This document shows, in pieces, positions 1 through 13,620 of a DNA stretch of 64,000 nt. A program made the translations under genes and the position numbers. The notes under the pieces were generated by a model. The model was not told the origin of the DNA. It did not search any database and saw only the letters and a list, made by a program, of their open reading frames with translations. Positions within the stretch are counted from its first letter, which is position 1. The number at the start of each line of letters is the position of its first letter. Source of the stretch: Antedon mediterranea (taxonomy: Eukaryota; Echinodermata; Crinoidea; Comatulida; Antedonidae); contig NC_092671.1 in the NCBI RefSeq assembly GCF_964355755.1, positions 36,783,304-36,847,303 of the forward strand, given 5' to 3'.

Positions 1-779
1 TCATCAATATGACCTTTAACTCCTCCTAAGACAATATCATTCATATTCCAAAATTATCAACAACCCTACCTCTATACAGAATCATTTCAACCAATGAAGG
101 CCACATCAGCGGACTGTTCTCCTTAGAAAAAACTATTCTTAATATTCCACCAATATCGAGTCATTGTCCTCATCTTAAGCTCTTCTCAGTTTTCTAAAAC
201 CCCTTGGGGTATCTCTCATCCAATCAGCCAATCACAAGCCATACTTGGTACCAACTATACCATATAAGGCTAGTGTACTTAAAGCCCTCATGCTTTAGTT
301 AAGGTCATTACTACACTTCCTCTAAATTGAAATGTGAAAAGCCTAGTGATTTCCATTTTCCTATTACATTACACTTATAACTTTATTGAACCAATTCAGG
401 ATAATTTTGTTTTTTTTGTTTACTTTAGTAAACATGCATCACATGTAAACAGGGCTAAAAAATAAGCCTCATCACACCACTAATTACAGTAGAATTCAAC
501 TAATACGGTATAGATGATTTTATAAATGGAAGAATGTTGGTATTTTACCAATTTTATCATATTTTAATGATTTATATTCGTGACAAGCAAGACACTTTTC
601 AAATTAGAATGCTTGACGAACTAAAATGATTTGAATTGACACGGAGAACTACAGAAATCACATAAAAATTGATACCAACATTGAAAAATATATATTGGGT
701 TAAATTATCTTCAAAATAATAATAATATCCTAGATTTATATAGCGCCTAATGTTGTGAAACCTCTAAGCACTGAACAGT

Positions 780-1030
780 ATTACCTCAGTCATTTTTTTG
801 GGATCAAACACGTATGGAAACATACTCCCATAATGCAGCTAGTAATCAGCACAAAATTGTGTCTTGATCTAACCGGGTACACATTTATACACCTGGGTGG
901 AGCGAGGCAAACGTAAGTAAAGTATCTTGCCTAAAGAACACAGTACAAGCAATGCAGTGAGAGTTGGATTCGAACCTCGATCTCCCGATCAGTAGTCGGA
1001 CGTTCAACACACTGTGTCACACGCCCTTAC
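780..1030 (-). mobile_element. tRNA-derived SINE
   Basis: On the minus strand a tRNA-like head carries the B box GGTTCGAATCC (near 965-978). The body follows with GCAAGATACTTTACTTACG and CTCCACCCAGGTGTATAAAT, and GTACCCGG, a body shared by many invertebrate tRNA-SINEs. Confidence 0.7.
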
Positions 1031-1789
1031 AATTGCATCGTGCTGTAGTGACATGATACAATATTTTCCAATCTAATCTATTTATTTTACAACAATGCAT
1101 TCAGCCTCATGTTCCCTCAACTATGTAAAGATATGAGGTATTTTTAAATGATTTGACACTTTTTTTTATAATAAGTACTAAAACGATTGCAATGAGCAAA
1201 ATGAATCTCTTCTTGACACCATTTGCAGAAATTAAATTATACCAAGGCAATTTTTCTAATAACTCTGCAGGCTTCATTAAACGCTACGCTAATACTAAAA
1301 TTCCTCCACTGGGAAGAATAAAATGAAGCAGGTTATTAAAGTCACGATTCTCATATATAATTCTTACTTCTGAACGGTTATCAGACGATTGGCTAGTGAG
1401 TAAACTACAGTGTTACACTTCCCCCTTGAGGCACATGTACAACACCTATCAGTGTATTGGCGTTTAATGGCAAGTATTTCATCTTAGGCATACATTCTGT
1501 GATCTGTCGATGATGCTGAATATTATCTATCCTACACTGTAACTAAATACTCCTGCACTGTCAACATCTGGGTCACAGAACTTTTCCTTGGAGAGAGAAA
1601 ATCTAGAATCTGTATCAAATTGGACGAACTTTAATAACATGGAAACTATCCAAATTAATTGGAAATTATTAATGAATAATATTGATTACATTTTACTTCT
1701 TTTAAGATTTTATGCTTTGAAAGAAATGTATTGTAGGTCATCTAATTTTTATGTATTTTCAAATTATATATCTTCTGCCATATATTATT

Positions 1790-1965
1790 GTTATACGTGT
1801 TTGTATGTTTATGCCGTTTGTTGTAATTATCTGTTTTTAAAGGACTGCAATGGAATGAGGTTGATTTTCCTTTCGCATTAAGGGCTATCCTTAGTTTTTT
1901 ATTTAATGTATTTGCTTGTAAATTGTTTGTATTCATATTATCAATCAATCAATCAATAATTTTTA
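1790..1965 (+). mobile_element. LINE 3'-end fragment with (ATCA)n tail
   Basis: It ends in TCAATCAATCAATCAA, the short tandem tail typical of CR1-group LINE 3' ends. No coding part is left. Confidence 0.35.
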
Positions 1966-2333
1966 TTTCTCAAATAAAAACAAAATACAGTTAACATTTT
2001 CTAAAAATAATAGATAATAAATGAGAAAAAGGGGTACCCCACTGGAAGCTTAAGCTTTAAAATGTGGGGTCCTGGCAACATAATTAAAAATATTGTCTTG
2101 TAATCTTATGGTGAAACCGAATCAAATCCAATCATTTTTATCAAACCTATTGAGTTATACCGCTGTTAACTATAGGTTGTATTTGATTAAGCTGCTCTTG
2201 CAAAAAAGACCTACTTTGTTTATTACAGATATTATATTAGTCATAATAATATGAATTTGAACATCAGAAACGATGTATACATCAAAGTAATGCATCCTGA
2301 ATAGTCATAAACGGAAGTATCATCAGGTATTAT

Positions 2334-2354
2334 TATATATATATATATATATAT
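2334..2354. repeat. (TA)n microsatellite
   Basis: About ten TA units; a second (TA)n run lies at 63904-63921. Confidence 0.9.
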
Positions 2355-2456
2355 ACTCTTTACAAAAAATATATATATCACTTACATTTCCTACCAACGA
2401 AAGCTAATCAAAATATTAACCGATACTGTACTGTATGTACTTTTCCTATGCAGCGT

Positions 2457-2630
2457 TTAAAGATGTATTGTCCCCAACAACATGAAAAATGAATTTTTTT
2501 TTTGCTTTAAATTACAGTTTTTCACGTAAATACAATTTTACAATTTTTGGTACTGTAAAAATGGATAATTATTATGTTACATTAAAATGACATATTCAAC
2601 AAAAATAATTATTTTTCCAGGGGGAGAATA
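2457..2630. mobile_element. TTAAAG-TIR MITE, copy 1 (internally deleted)
   Basis: Left end TTTAAAGATGTATTGTCCCC and right end matching GGGGGAGAATAAT. It shares the CATTAAAATGACATATTCAA interior with the other copies. Confidence 0.6.
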
Positions 2631-3239
2631 ATGAATCCATTCTTCTTGAATAGTAAATTTATTCCATAACCTAAAAGTCATCCAAGTTAATCATGTTATA
2701 TCGAAAAATTACAAAGAAGAGGTTAGGCTGCTTGATAAAAATCAAATTTGGCTTAATGGTGACCCCACCCAATACAACAACAGCAATGTCAATAAATTTA
2801 ACTATATTTCATTCCTGGATGTAATTGTTTGATATCCTGACCTACATTCATATGTGCTGCAGCATCATGCTACATGGCAGTGATCTTCCGGTTTCTCCTT
2901 CCCGAGGGAATTTACAATAGGACAAATTGCCATTCCTAGAAGAATCATGATGATCAAAAACTTTTGAGGCATTTTACTTCCTCAGTTTCGATTCACTAGT
3001 TTATATATAATTTTATATAACAGTTAAATAAATTCCTGGCATTTGATTGGAAGATTGTGGGTCACATGGCGTGCAATAGTGCGATAGCTAATTCTATATA
3101 GGTATTATTAAGTAGGTATTACAGTCAAGAGATTATTTTAAAATAATAGTTAAGTACTTGTTGCTACAGAAAAATTCATTTTAATTTCATAAATATAACG
3201 CATCAATTTTTATCATCAAAATTTCTGAATATTTTAATG

Positions 3240-3605
3240 CTCTTAAATTTGACCTGTTAATTCACATTTTAGCTTATCACAGTTATAACTGCTGCTGCCT
3301 TTGACCCGCTAATTTACATAGCGCATTAGCTCATTAGTTTATCACTGCTATAGACTTTATATAAATGACCTTTGACCTGCTAATTTGCATAGCGCATTAG
3401 CTCATTAGTTTATCATTGCTATAGACTTTATATAAATGACCTTTGACCTGCTAATTTGCATAGCGCATTAGCTCATTAGTTTATCATTGCTATAGACTTT
3501 ATATAAATGACCTTTGACCTGCTAATTTACATAGCGCATTAGCTCATTAGTTTATCATTGCTATAGACTTGATATAAATGACCTTTGACCTGCTAATTTG
3601 CATAG
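3240..3605. repeat. 71-bp tandem repeat carrying DR1 and octamer sites
   Basis: The 71-bp unit starts ATAAATGACCTTTGACCTGC at 3361, 3432, 3503 and 3574, with diverged copies before it. Four units have a perfect TGACCTTTGACCT, and three of them have ATTTGCAT 5 bp later. Confidence 0.9.
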
Positions 3606-4713
3606 TCGTAGCACTGCCTGTTTATCAATGCCCAGGTAATGAACCTGAAACACAAAGAAACCTGAGCCTAGGCGATCATCTAATTAAACTGCACTACCGA
3701 TACAATGTTCATTTTTATTATATCACGGACGCTGCTTGATATACAAGAGTGTTCCTGTTGGCGTCTACTGATTGAATATATACATAATATTTAGATTGTG
3801 TTAATGAGAAATGATTCTGATTGTTATCAAATTAAATTATAATAGTTTGATTAACAGGTTTTAAAACCAAATTGTCATGATTGAGAAAGCAGTTTATATA
3901 TCAATCCAATTATGTCCAACTTGTCGATAATTGTAAATAATTTATAACGGTTTAATAGAATATAAGATTTCCTATTTAAAGCTATGATTCCTAGTAAACA
4001 CTAAATGGAAATGTGTTGTGTGTGTGCCACTTTGTGATATTTTGGAATTAAAAATAATCTAATTTTTTATTTATAAACTATTAATACATTTTTGTTCTTC
4101 AATCCCATTTTGAATTCTCTTCTCTTCCCAAAAACCTCAGTCTATGGCGCTATAAATTTACATTTTATGCCTCCATGCTTAGTCCGTTTTCATAATATTC
4201 GAATGGAGTTGGTTTTGGACCCAGTTAATTTTATGCACTACTATCTTCTTTCAAATTGTTTTTTTTTTTTGTTTTGTTTGACAGAGATTCTAACAAATAT
4301 ACAGTGATCTTTACAATTTTTAACTCGAACAATAAATAGTGCATTTATGATCATACAGTTAGTATTCTTTATAACAGTGTCTACATGTTAACTAGGTCAA
4401 AAGTAATATAATGTAATTTTACAATGTAAAACATGTTCTTAAACAAGAGTATAATATAATCCCAGACGATACTACTACACTAGCAAAACGATAAATTGTT
4501 ATTAGACATCGTACATCAATTCTCTGTCTTATTCTGTTTCCTTGCCACTTTGATTACACTTTCTTTACTATCATTGCCTAAATGGGGACAAGTGAAAAGG
4601 TGACTTATATAACAGCTTTTGTTGGCCTAGTAAATCTTATAATAGGTAGTCATACATATATAGACTGTACTATATTACTGTATAGTAGTGGTATTCCGTA
4701 AATAAATTGAATC

Positions 4714-5179
4714 TTTAAAGATGTATTGTCCCCCTGAAAAAATAATTCTTAAACAATTTTTTGTTGAATATTCCATTTTAATGTAACATATAGTTATCAA
4801 CTTTGACCAAAAATTGGATCGAAAAAAATGTATTTACCCGAAAAAAATTCATTTACCCGAAAAAAATTTATTTACCTGAAAAAAAATGTAATTTAAAGAA
4901 AAAAAAAGGTCAAATTGGCTGCCAGCCAATGGATTTTTGGTTGAATTTAACCATTTATTTGTCATTTTATAAGTGAAAACATGATTTTGTTCGGTTTTTT
5001 TTTTATGGAAGTGATTAACTTTATTAAAACTACAAAATAACATATTAAAAGTCTGATTTAATTATTCTTCATTTTTAAATTTTAGGTCAAAGTGGATAAC
5101 TATTATGTTACATTAAAATGGAATATTCAACAACAACATTTTTAAGAATTCTTTTTTCAGGGGGACAATACATCTTTAA
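4714..5179. mobile_element. TTAAAG-TIR MITE, copy 2 (longest)
   Basis: Ends TTAAAGATGTATTGTCCCCC and its inverse at 5160-5179. The interior has GGCTGCCAGCCAATGG and CATTAAAATGGAATATTCAA, shared with the 34.3 and 46.1 kb copies. Confidence 0.7.
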
Positions 5180-5595
5180 ACGGGCAAACAAATATATTCA
5201 ATTTTGTAAAATAGTTTCTGTTACTTCATTCTGCCAAATACATAAAGTTCTTTAAATATATTCACTATACTTGTATTTAATTATATTATTCAAAACTTTC
5301 TAACTGTACTTTTACTGTTTATATACAATACAAACAACAATTATTCTAAAATTAGTGAAGACATAAAATGATATTCTTTTAAAGTGTTCAAGTTGGTTAA
5401 GAAAGGTCAAAAGAGTAACATATAAATAGGTTGTAATTGGACTAATTTAATATGCTATGCCATTCTGCTAAATTAAAGCAAGAATTTAAAACCTCCAAGA
5501 CATTCATTCACACGCAATAAAAAGTCCAATATATAAACTTACCCACAATAAAAAAAGCCAGAGTAGATGTGGAAAAAATGTAAAGGAAACCTATT

Positions 5596-5697
5596 GCTCT
5601 GTCTACACTACCATATTTGGGCATATCACTACCATATTTGGGCATATCACTACCATATTTGGGTACATCACACTAGTTTGATAGTGTAGGCAGAGCT
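5596..5697. mobile_element. CArG MITE copy 1
   Basis: Family ends are CTCTGTCTACACTATCAAAC and its inverse. This copy lost its inner arms and holds three tandem CCATATTTGG boxes in a 21-bp period. Confidence 0.75.
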
Positions 5698-7900
5698 TTA
5701 CTTATATGTTTGACATAATCGTTTGACATAATCGTTTAGATTAATCTTTGATTAAAGTGATTAAAATCAAAGACACAATCTTAATAGAGATCAATAGTTT
5801 GCTTTTTAATTATATTGTTTTTAAAGAACTTTTTAAATCTAACTTAATCAGTTCTTACTTAGCGCCAGAAAAAGGTTTATCTTTAAAAGCTATACCAAAG
5901 TGGTCTATAATTATAAGACAACACATATTGTAGTTTGAAGTGCAGTTTGTAAAATGTACTTTCATCTAATTGTATCTCGAGACAACACAGTTTTCGATGA
6001 CAAGAAAAATGATCTCAGTGTCTTTACTGCATGACTATTAAGCACTTTCTTATTGTCCATGCTTATTGTAACCAGTTGTAACTAAAACAGTGTTATGGGA
6101 CAATCAATAGAACAATACACTAATCCTTTGGTATGTGATTAGGGAAAGAAAAGAAATCTGATGAATAAAAGACAGCATGAGTAGTTGAAACCTATTATTC
6201 TCATAACTATCATAACAAGAGGCAATTCACAGAGGTGTGAAGAGGTCCGATAAATGGCTAGTTGGGATTTCAATAGAGGCTATTGAATGCTAGATTTGGG
6301 CAATTACAGGTATGCTTTGGCCCCCCTGGTGGACAGGTAACTGTGGGCTTTCAAATAAAGGGCATTGACTAAATTATTATTGTGTTCACCTACGCATAAA
6401 TTTCCCAAGCTTTAAAAATCACAAAGTATATTTCTCTTTCGTTTTCTAAGAAGAAAGGAACAATAATATCCAATAATCTTTCACAATGTTATTGATTAAG
6501 AAAAGATAAGGTTTCTAAAGGAAATAAAAATGATAGGAACTAATCAGTTGTAGATTAATCTACGTATTCAATGGGCAATTTCTTTTTTTATTTATTGCAG
6601 TATATTGAAGATTTGTGGTAGGGGGTTAATGATAAACTTCATAGCAATGAACCACCCTGATAATATAAATGTCTTTCCAGCTATAAACACCCAGTGTTGA
6701 CATGCAGTGGAGAAGCTATCGGTCAATCCATAGTTTGTAAATTTAATTCATGATCACTTCATTTTATTTATGAAATGTTACATTTTGTATATTGTCATTA
6801 CGTAGGAAGATAGATATTATATTAATTTTATAAAAAATAAGAAAGATATTTAATTTAAACCGCACTGAATTAAATTTCCTAAGCGTATTAAAATAAGAAG
6901 TAACAAATAAACCCTCATTTTATTGTAAAGATTGATAAAAAAACAACAAGCCAACATCTACAACATTGTCATTACAGTACACCCCAAACTCTAACAATGG
7001 TACAGTCCAGAATTGGTGGGTACAGTCCAGAATGGGTGGTTATAATTGTCGTAGTGGTTATTGTCCAATTTCCAAAACATTTAAGTTGTAGTTTATAATC
7101 TAATTTAAATAAATAAACAACAATTCATAATTGTGAATGTAGTTGAAATATTATATTTTTGTACTAATATCACATTTAAATTAATTAATTGGATCCAGAT
7201 AAAATTATTAAAATAATTCATAGTGCTTTATTTACATTTTAAAGAAATCACGTTGATAATTTACTTGAATGAATCTATTCAATCATTGCAATAAGGACAG
7301 AATTGTGACTACCTTGATTATAAAATTAAATATTAATGAAGCAGGTGTTTTATTTGTGTACACTGCTTAAGAGACACAGACATCAAATAATATAACAATG
7401 CTCTTCTTATAAATATTGCACATTCAATTATTTAGCCAAATTTCTAAACATATTGCATTTAAAATAGCCGTCTAGATCAATAACAACAATATGAAAAAAC
7501 ACTTCCTTTCGTTTACACCCTGGAGAAGCCCCCTTACAACAATCTAAAATCAATGAATATATTGCATTATTTTTATTAAAAGGTCATAGATATTATTAAT
7601 GTGTTGGTAAGTATTATTAAATAATGTCCGCAAGATTTGCCTTTAGATACAAGCCCTTCGTAATCAGTCTACTTAACAACCATTTTGTTTTATAATTCAT
7701 CATCTTCTCGGTAATCAATCACATATAAATCACGCAAGACGTTTTAAACTCCAGCAAAATAAAGAAACTGTGCGTCGGGGCAAAGCTAAATTAAACATAG
7801 CAAATCCGGACGGTAAGCCTTAAGTGCTATTATTTCCATTGGCCTAGAAACCTAAACCTTTTATAAACTGATGGAACTTAATATAATACACCCACATATA

Positions 7901-8058
7901 AAGCTTTGTCTACACTATCAAACTAGCTTGACAAAAAAGTGTGATGTGCCCAAATATGGTAGTGATATGCCCAAATATGGTAGTGATATGACATCATCAT
8001 GTCTATGGGCACATCACATTTTTTTTGTCATAAAGTTTGAGAGTGTAGACAGAGCTTA
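7901..8058. mobile_element. CArG MITE copy 2
   Basis: Full length, both termini present; two CCAAATATGG boxes 21 bp apart. Confidence 0.8.
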
Positions 8059-8528
8059 AAGACTGTAAACTGAATATACAGTTTACACACCTAGTGTTCG
8101 GATGCGTTAAAGGCCTGAAATATTAACATAACCAAGAAATCACCTACAAAATAGAAATATAGATGAAACAAAACCCTTGTTGCTCAAATGTTTGTTGAAT
8201 ATGAACTTTGACCTTTTATTAATCAGGGATTTAATATAATTATTCTACTGTGAGCACTCATGTGGAACCAGTCTAGATGCAATGGCCTGAACACTTAATG
8301 AGACTTATAACACTGTGTTTTTTTATTAAATTTTTTTTTAAAATACAACCTATAGTATAGTATTATTAGTAGTCATATGTACAAAATATACTACTTGTAC
8401 ACAACATGGATATGTAAAGATATTATATATTCATCTCATGAATGTCTGTATTTCATCAATATATAGGCCTATACAAACTTAGTCCGTGACCCAAGATTAA
8501 AATTCCAAGCATGATAGAACAATTATTT

Positions 8529-9064
8529 AGCCATTACAGCAACTCGCTGTAGGAAGACAACATCTTCTTATTACTGTACATTACACCGAGATGATCATAA
8601 CAAAATAATTTACAGCCCAATGGAACAAAAAATATCACACATCTTTTATATTTTCATATGGGTGTAACTTTCCCATTTAGAAAACACTATAAAAATTCTC
8701 AAAACATTAATATTATTCAGGGGCAGATCCACCATTATAGATTGGGGTGGGAGGGAGGAGCTAAATATTTCATAAATGATATTTAACGATCCGTCTAGCC
8801 ATTACAGCAACTCGCTGGAGGAAGACAACATCTTCTTATTACTGTACATTACACCGAGATGATCATAACAAAATAATTTACAGCCCAATGGAACAAAAAA
8901 TATCACACATCTTTTATATTTTCATATGGGTGTAACTTTCCCATTTAGAAAACTCTATAAAAATTCTCAAAACATTAATATTATTCAGGGGCAGATCCAC
9001 CATTATAGATTGGGGTGGGAGGGAGGAGCTAAATATTTCATAAATGATATTTAACGATCCGTCT
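8529..9064. repeat. 268-bp tandem duplication
   Basis: Two adjacent copies (about 8529-8796 and 8797-9064) differ at only a few bases, for example CTGTAGG/CTGGAGG and AACACT/AACTCT. This indicates a recent duplication. Confidence 0.9.
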
Positions 9065-10117
9065 GGTTGCAGAAAAATAAAAATAGTCATTATTTTATTT
9101 TTAAAAGACATGCCTGTTAAATTTTAGGGGGTGGGCTAAGGCCTGTTTAGCCCCAGCCTAAAGCACAAAGTGTTAAGGTATTAACTATAATAGTCAACAT
9201 GTAATCAACACTATTAGATAATTAATTTTTATGGGGCATTACTGTATTTCCAAGTAACGAGCTCCAATAATTAATAATGTAATTTTATACTTTGGTTAGA
9301 TATCATAAACATTTTCCTAAGTATCAATTATTCATTAGCTACCATATTATAATGACATTTAATTTTGAATTTGTCAATTTTATGGATTTTGAGATAACAT
9401 TTTTTTTTTAAATTTAAAATTATAATAACTGTAAATTGTATAACTTGACACGAATGAACCTAACAGTTTTATCAACAAAAATATGTTTGAACTTGTCAAT
9501 TGTATGGATTTTGAGATAAAATTATATATCAGTTTTTAAAAAAATTGTAAAATTATACAATAACTGTATGTAATTGTAGAACTTAATATTTTTATCAACA
9601 AAAAATTAAAAATCATTTTATATGTTTGAACAAATAGTTTATCATTATAATTGCACTTCCTTGATAAACAGTAAAACCCAAGTCACTGTGAAGGATGAAC
9701 CCCCTTCCTACTAAATAAAAGGTCGCTACACTTCTCAATACCCCTGGGAATCTGAGAATACAACAAGCAGGATATGGTTAACCAACGCCAGTTTCATCGA
9801 CGCATAATGTCGTTGAGATGAATATAAAACATCACAATACCCTGAGAAAGTGAAAACTACACCATTAATGATTCATAATAGCCTCGCTGTATCAAGTATA
9901 AGAAAATGAAGATTACTGTAGAAACTGTTTAAAACAGGACAAAATCTGATTGAATTAGGCTAAGATTTGGCAAGGTGCCAAGGCTAACGCTGCCTAAATC
10001 TTCAAAAAAAAAATCAATTAAACTATCGCTTGGACAATGTAACAATGATGTACTGTATGGGCCAAAATGACACATTTAGCAGTATGATCGAAGCTTGCTA
10101 TAATCATATAAAAACGT

Positions 10118-10278
10118 AAAGCTCTGTCTACACTATCAAACTTTATGTGACAAATGTGATGTGCCCATATATGGACATGATGATATCAATCACTACCATA
10201 TCTGGGCATAACACTACCATATTTAGGCACATCACGCTTTTTGTTGTCAAACTAGTTTGATAGTGTATACAGAGCTTA
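10118..10278. mobile_element. CArG MITE copy 3
   Basis: Full length, opposite internal orientation to copy 2; one intact CCATATATGG. Confidence 0.8.
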
Positions 10279-10859
10279 ACATGTTTATCTACCAAGCATA
10301 GGCGAAGTAAGGAAACTAGTGCATGACAGAATATTGGAATAAAATTAAGTACGACGTTTCAGCATGTGTAATAGTGTCCTGAGAATACAAAACTAATCAC
10401 CTTCTTCCTCTGATTGTATTCCTTATACACTGATTTACTACGCTATACTTTCCTAAAGAGTTGAGGCCCAAAAAAACTTATCTACTGTAGCGCATGAAAG
10501 GACAAGCAAAAGATGACCGGTAGAATTATCACTCCAATGAGAAATCACTTGTTTTTCCCTTCCATTTAAATGCGACTCACACGAAATGAAATTAAACATA
10601 ACATGAAATTTGAAGTTTTTTTTTGCATGACTTATGATATAACCTATTATTTGGGTACATATTTAATAATGACCATAACAAATTTTGTATCATATTATCT
10701 CTTAAGGAAATGCTATATTAATATCATGGGGAAATCTGTTGTACTGCTGGTATCTATACCAGTACTAATAAATGTGGTTCGTATAATAATGTATATATAG
10801 TCTCTTCTTGTCTTCTGTGAAATTTTCGAAGTTTAAACAACTATTCCCTATACTCCAGT

Positions 10860-10985
10860 TTGGGTGCTAGCTTGGTGTTTTTGTCTTTTTGTTCTCTTCC
10901 GTTTGTTTTCCACTCTTTCTCGTCGAGCGCATAGAGACATTGTTTATTTGCGCTATATAAATCTATCTATTATTATTATTATAAA
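10860..10985 (+). mobile_element. LINE 3'-end fragment with ATT tail
   Basis: It has a T-rich stretch, then GCGCTATATAAATCTATC and an (ATT)n tail, the usual form of a CR1/L2-like LINE 3' terminus. Confidence 0.4.
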
Positions 10986-11764
10986 AGAACAAGACATCTT
11001 CGGGACTAACAAAATGTCCATGCCACCTCTCTACTGTATTTATACATCTTTAATAACTTTTTTTTAAAAACATGTTATAAAAATGTTAATTAAAAATTGT
11101 GCATAGGAGACAAGAAAAAATATTGATAGATATTGCTGTACATTAAAAGCACGAAGTGTGATGTGGTTTACAAGTGTATACCGGTATTACAGTACAAATG
11201 AGAGAGGAATGTTAATATTATACTAGTGCATTCATTAGAGACATGATAAGGGCCAATCGTATCCTGCTTCCATTGCACGCTACCGGCCTACACAATCATC
11301 CGATTTTAAAACCAAAAAACAATTATTTTCAATAAAAAGATTTTTATGAATTTTTATGATGATTTATTTGTACAGTAATTACTATCTACTTAAATCAATA
11401 TATTTAAAAAATCTTTTATATATTTTATTTATTGCTAAAAAAAGTGATTGTAATAAGTTCTTTATAGTCAATTTTATTATTATATAATAAGCAAATAATG
11501 GTCGCTGTCGAATGTGTAGTAACTACTTTACAGTAGTACTAAAAAGAACACAGAGTTAGTACTAAAATGGTAATCACAAATCTGTAATAATATCTCAATA
11601 AAACTATTGAAAAATGACATAAAACATATCTGGTGTTAATAAAAAAAAAACTGCTCAACATTTGAGTAACCAATCAAGTACACGTTGAAGTTGTGCGATA
11701 TGAAAAAACTTAAACAAAGGGGTAACATATATAGAGACATAAGCATAACACCAAGAACACAAAG

Positions 11765-11880
11765 GCACAGCTCATTTGCATACAGCTGGCGTTGTGACCT
11801 TTGCTGTAAGAGGGCTAAAATGATTATGAGAACGGACCATCGGAGACGTATCTTTCACCATTTTCCACTTGGTTAGTTTA
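11765..11880. promoter_or_regulatory. candidate intronic enhancer
   Basis: A repeat-free, GC-richer stretch has ATTTGCAT (octamer) at 11774, CAGCTG (E-box) at 11783 and TGACCTTTG (nuclear-receptor half site) about 15 bp on. Its place in a presumed E-protein intron suggests a regulatory element, but this rests on motif clustering only. Confidence 0.3.
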
Positions 11881-12320
11881 CAAGTACGGGACTCAAATAT
11901 TAAGCAAATAATATTAAACAAGTGGATAAATATACATACAGTGATATCATACGCTTTGCTTAACCGATTTTGTTAAGGTGGGAGATTTTCATGGGTTACT
12001 TAATGTACGTGATTGTTCTCCAAATTGTTTTTTATCGAGTTACATCTCTAAAAGTGAAGTTTAAACAATTTAGTCAAGATATAAAAACAATATAATGATA
12101 TGAGTCACCTTTTGAGTGTTAGTATTAAATCAGTAAATCAACTTAATTCGAGATAATACCAACAATGCATTATAATACGATAAATGTGTTATTAAATTTG
12201 TCCTTATTCATTTGCGAATCAAATTTAATATTAAATTATGAAATAAGGAGAATGAGTAATAGTAATTGTAACAGTAAATTTAATTATTTAGAGCATGTAT
12301 CAAGCACAGTAACATTTTAT

Positions 12321-12458
12321 AAGGCTCTGTTTACACTATCAAACTTTATGTGACAAAAAATGTGCTAACGTATTGACATGATGATGCCATATCAATACCA
12401 TATTTGGGCATATCTCCACAATATTTAGGTACATCACACTTTTTGAGACAGAGCTTAA
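12321..12458. mobile_element. CArG MITE copy 4
   Basis: The right arm is shortened; one intact CCATATTTGG. Confidence 0.7.
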
Positions 12459-13332
12459 GATTTTTATATTTAGAAGTAAAAGTTGGTGCATAAACAATCA
12501 AAACATTAAGGAAATATTCCCAACAATACTGTACTTTATTTTTCCTCTTTCAGAACACAAAGGGTACTTAACTTTATTCCTGTGGAAAATGAAAATTGTT
12601 TTCGTAAGAAGTTTTTAAACAATTTGCTCATATCATATTATGATTCTTATGTTAAAATGCAGTGTCTCAGTAATGACTCTAATTTTGAGCTTCGAAAAAA
12701 AATGTCAAAGAAATGAAGGCACCTTGCAGATGGATGTAAATAAAAATACACTGAGATACAGTACTTCGAAAATAGGCACAGTACCATACAATTCCAAAAA
12801 GTACATTTAATCGCATAAAGATCCTTAAATCGACCACTAAAGTGTAAATGTTTGATAATATAATATAACCAATCCAACACTTTACTAGCCAAACGATTTA
12901 TCTAGGTGTAAAATGGAACAAGGTCTATGTGCTAACCTATCAAATGAAGATTAATTTCACGAAAATTGCTACAAATTTCACAAACTCTCAAATGAATTAG
13001 AAATTACTATAGTTTTTTTTCACTCTGTATAAAGTGGTAAATTCATAAGTGAAAATGTATAGTCCTGTTGTGGAGGCAACGATGCAGAAATAGTGGTGAT
13101 TATAATTTGCACTGCCTCCTCCTGCTCGTAACCCTGATGGAACAATAGCATACGGAAAGCATCGGAAAGCGTTCATCTATGACGATAACGAATCATCATC
13201 ATTTTCGCTTATCAGTGTTTAGTTTCTTATCAAATGATAAAATATATCAAATTGGAAATCAAGATTCTTTAACGCCATGTTCTTAGATTTAAGGAAGACT
13301 TTTTGTACAGTACAAATATATCTTAGTAACAA

Positions 13333-13620
13333 TTAAAGATGTATTGACCCCCAAAATCATGGAAAATAAAGATGTATAAAATCAGACTTTGTATAGGCCT
13401 GTATTAATAATGCAGTATAAATGAAGTTCCATAAGAAAAAATGGAAAAAAAATATGATTTCACTAAAAAGTTAAATTTAACCAAAAATTCATTGTCTGAC
13501 AAATAATTTGACTATTTTTTGCTTTCAAATTAGTTTTCTTACAGTAGGTAAATAATTTTTAAATAGCATATTCAACAACAAAAATTAAAATTTTTTCAGA
13601 AGGGGACAATATATCTTTAA
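13333..13620. mobile_element. TTAAAG-TIR MITE, copy 3
   Basis: Ends TTAAAGATGTATTGACCCCC and the inverse GGGGACAATATATCTTTAA. Confidence 0.65.

Noticed and set aside
1588-1881. 97-codon frame
   Set aside because: AT-rich, no homology recognised, and it ends in a LINE-like 3' tail.
6313-6339. Plus-strand 27-nt candidate exon between AG and GT
   Set aside because: Too short, no partner exons, and in a GC-richer island that looks repeat-derived.
13080-13200. GC-richer stretch as a further E-protein exon
   Set aside because: No frame gives E-protein-like residues, and no good splice pair was found.
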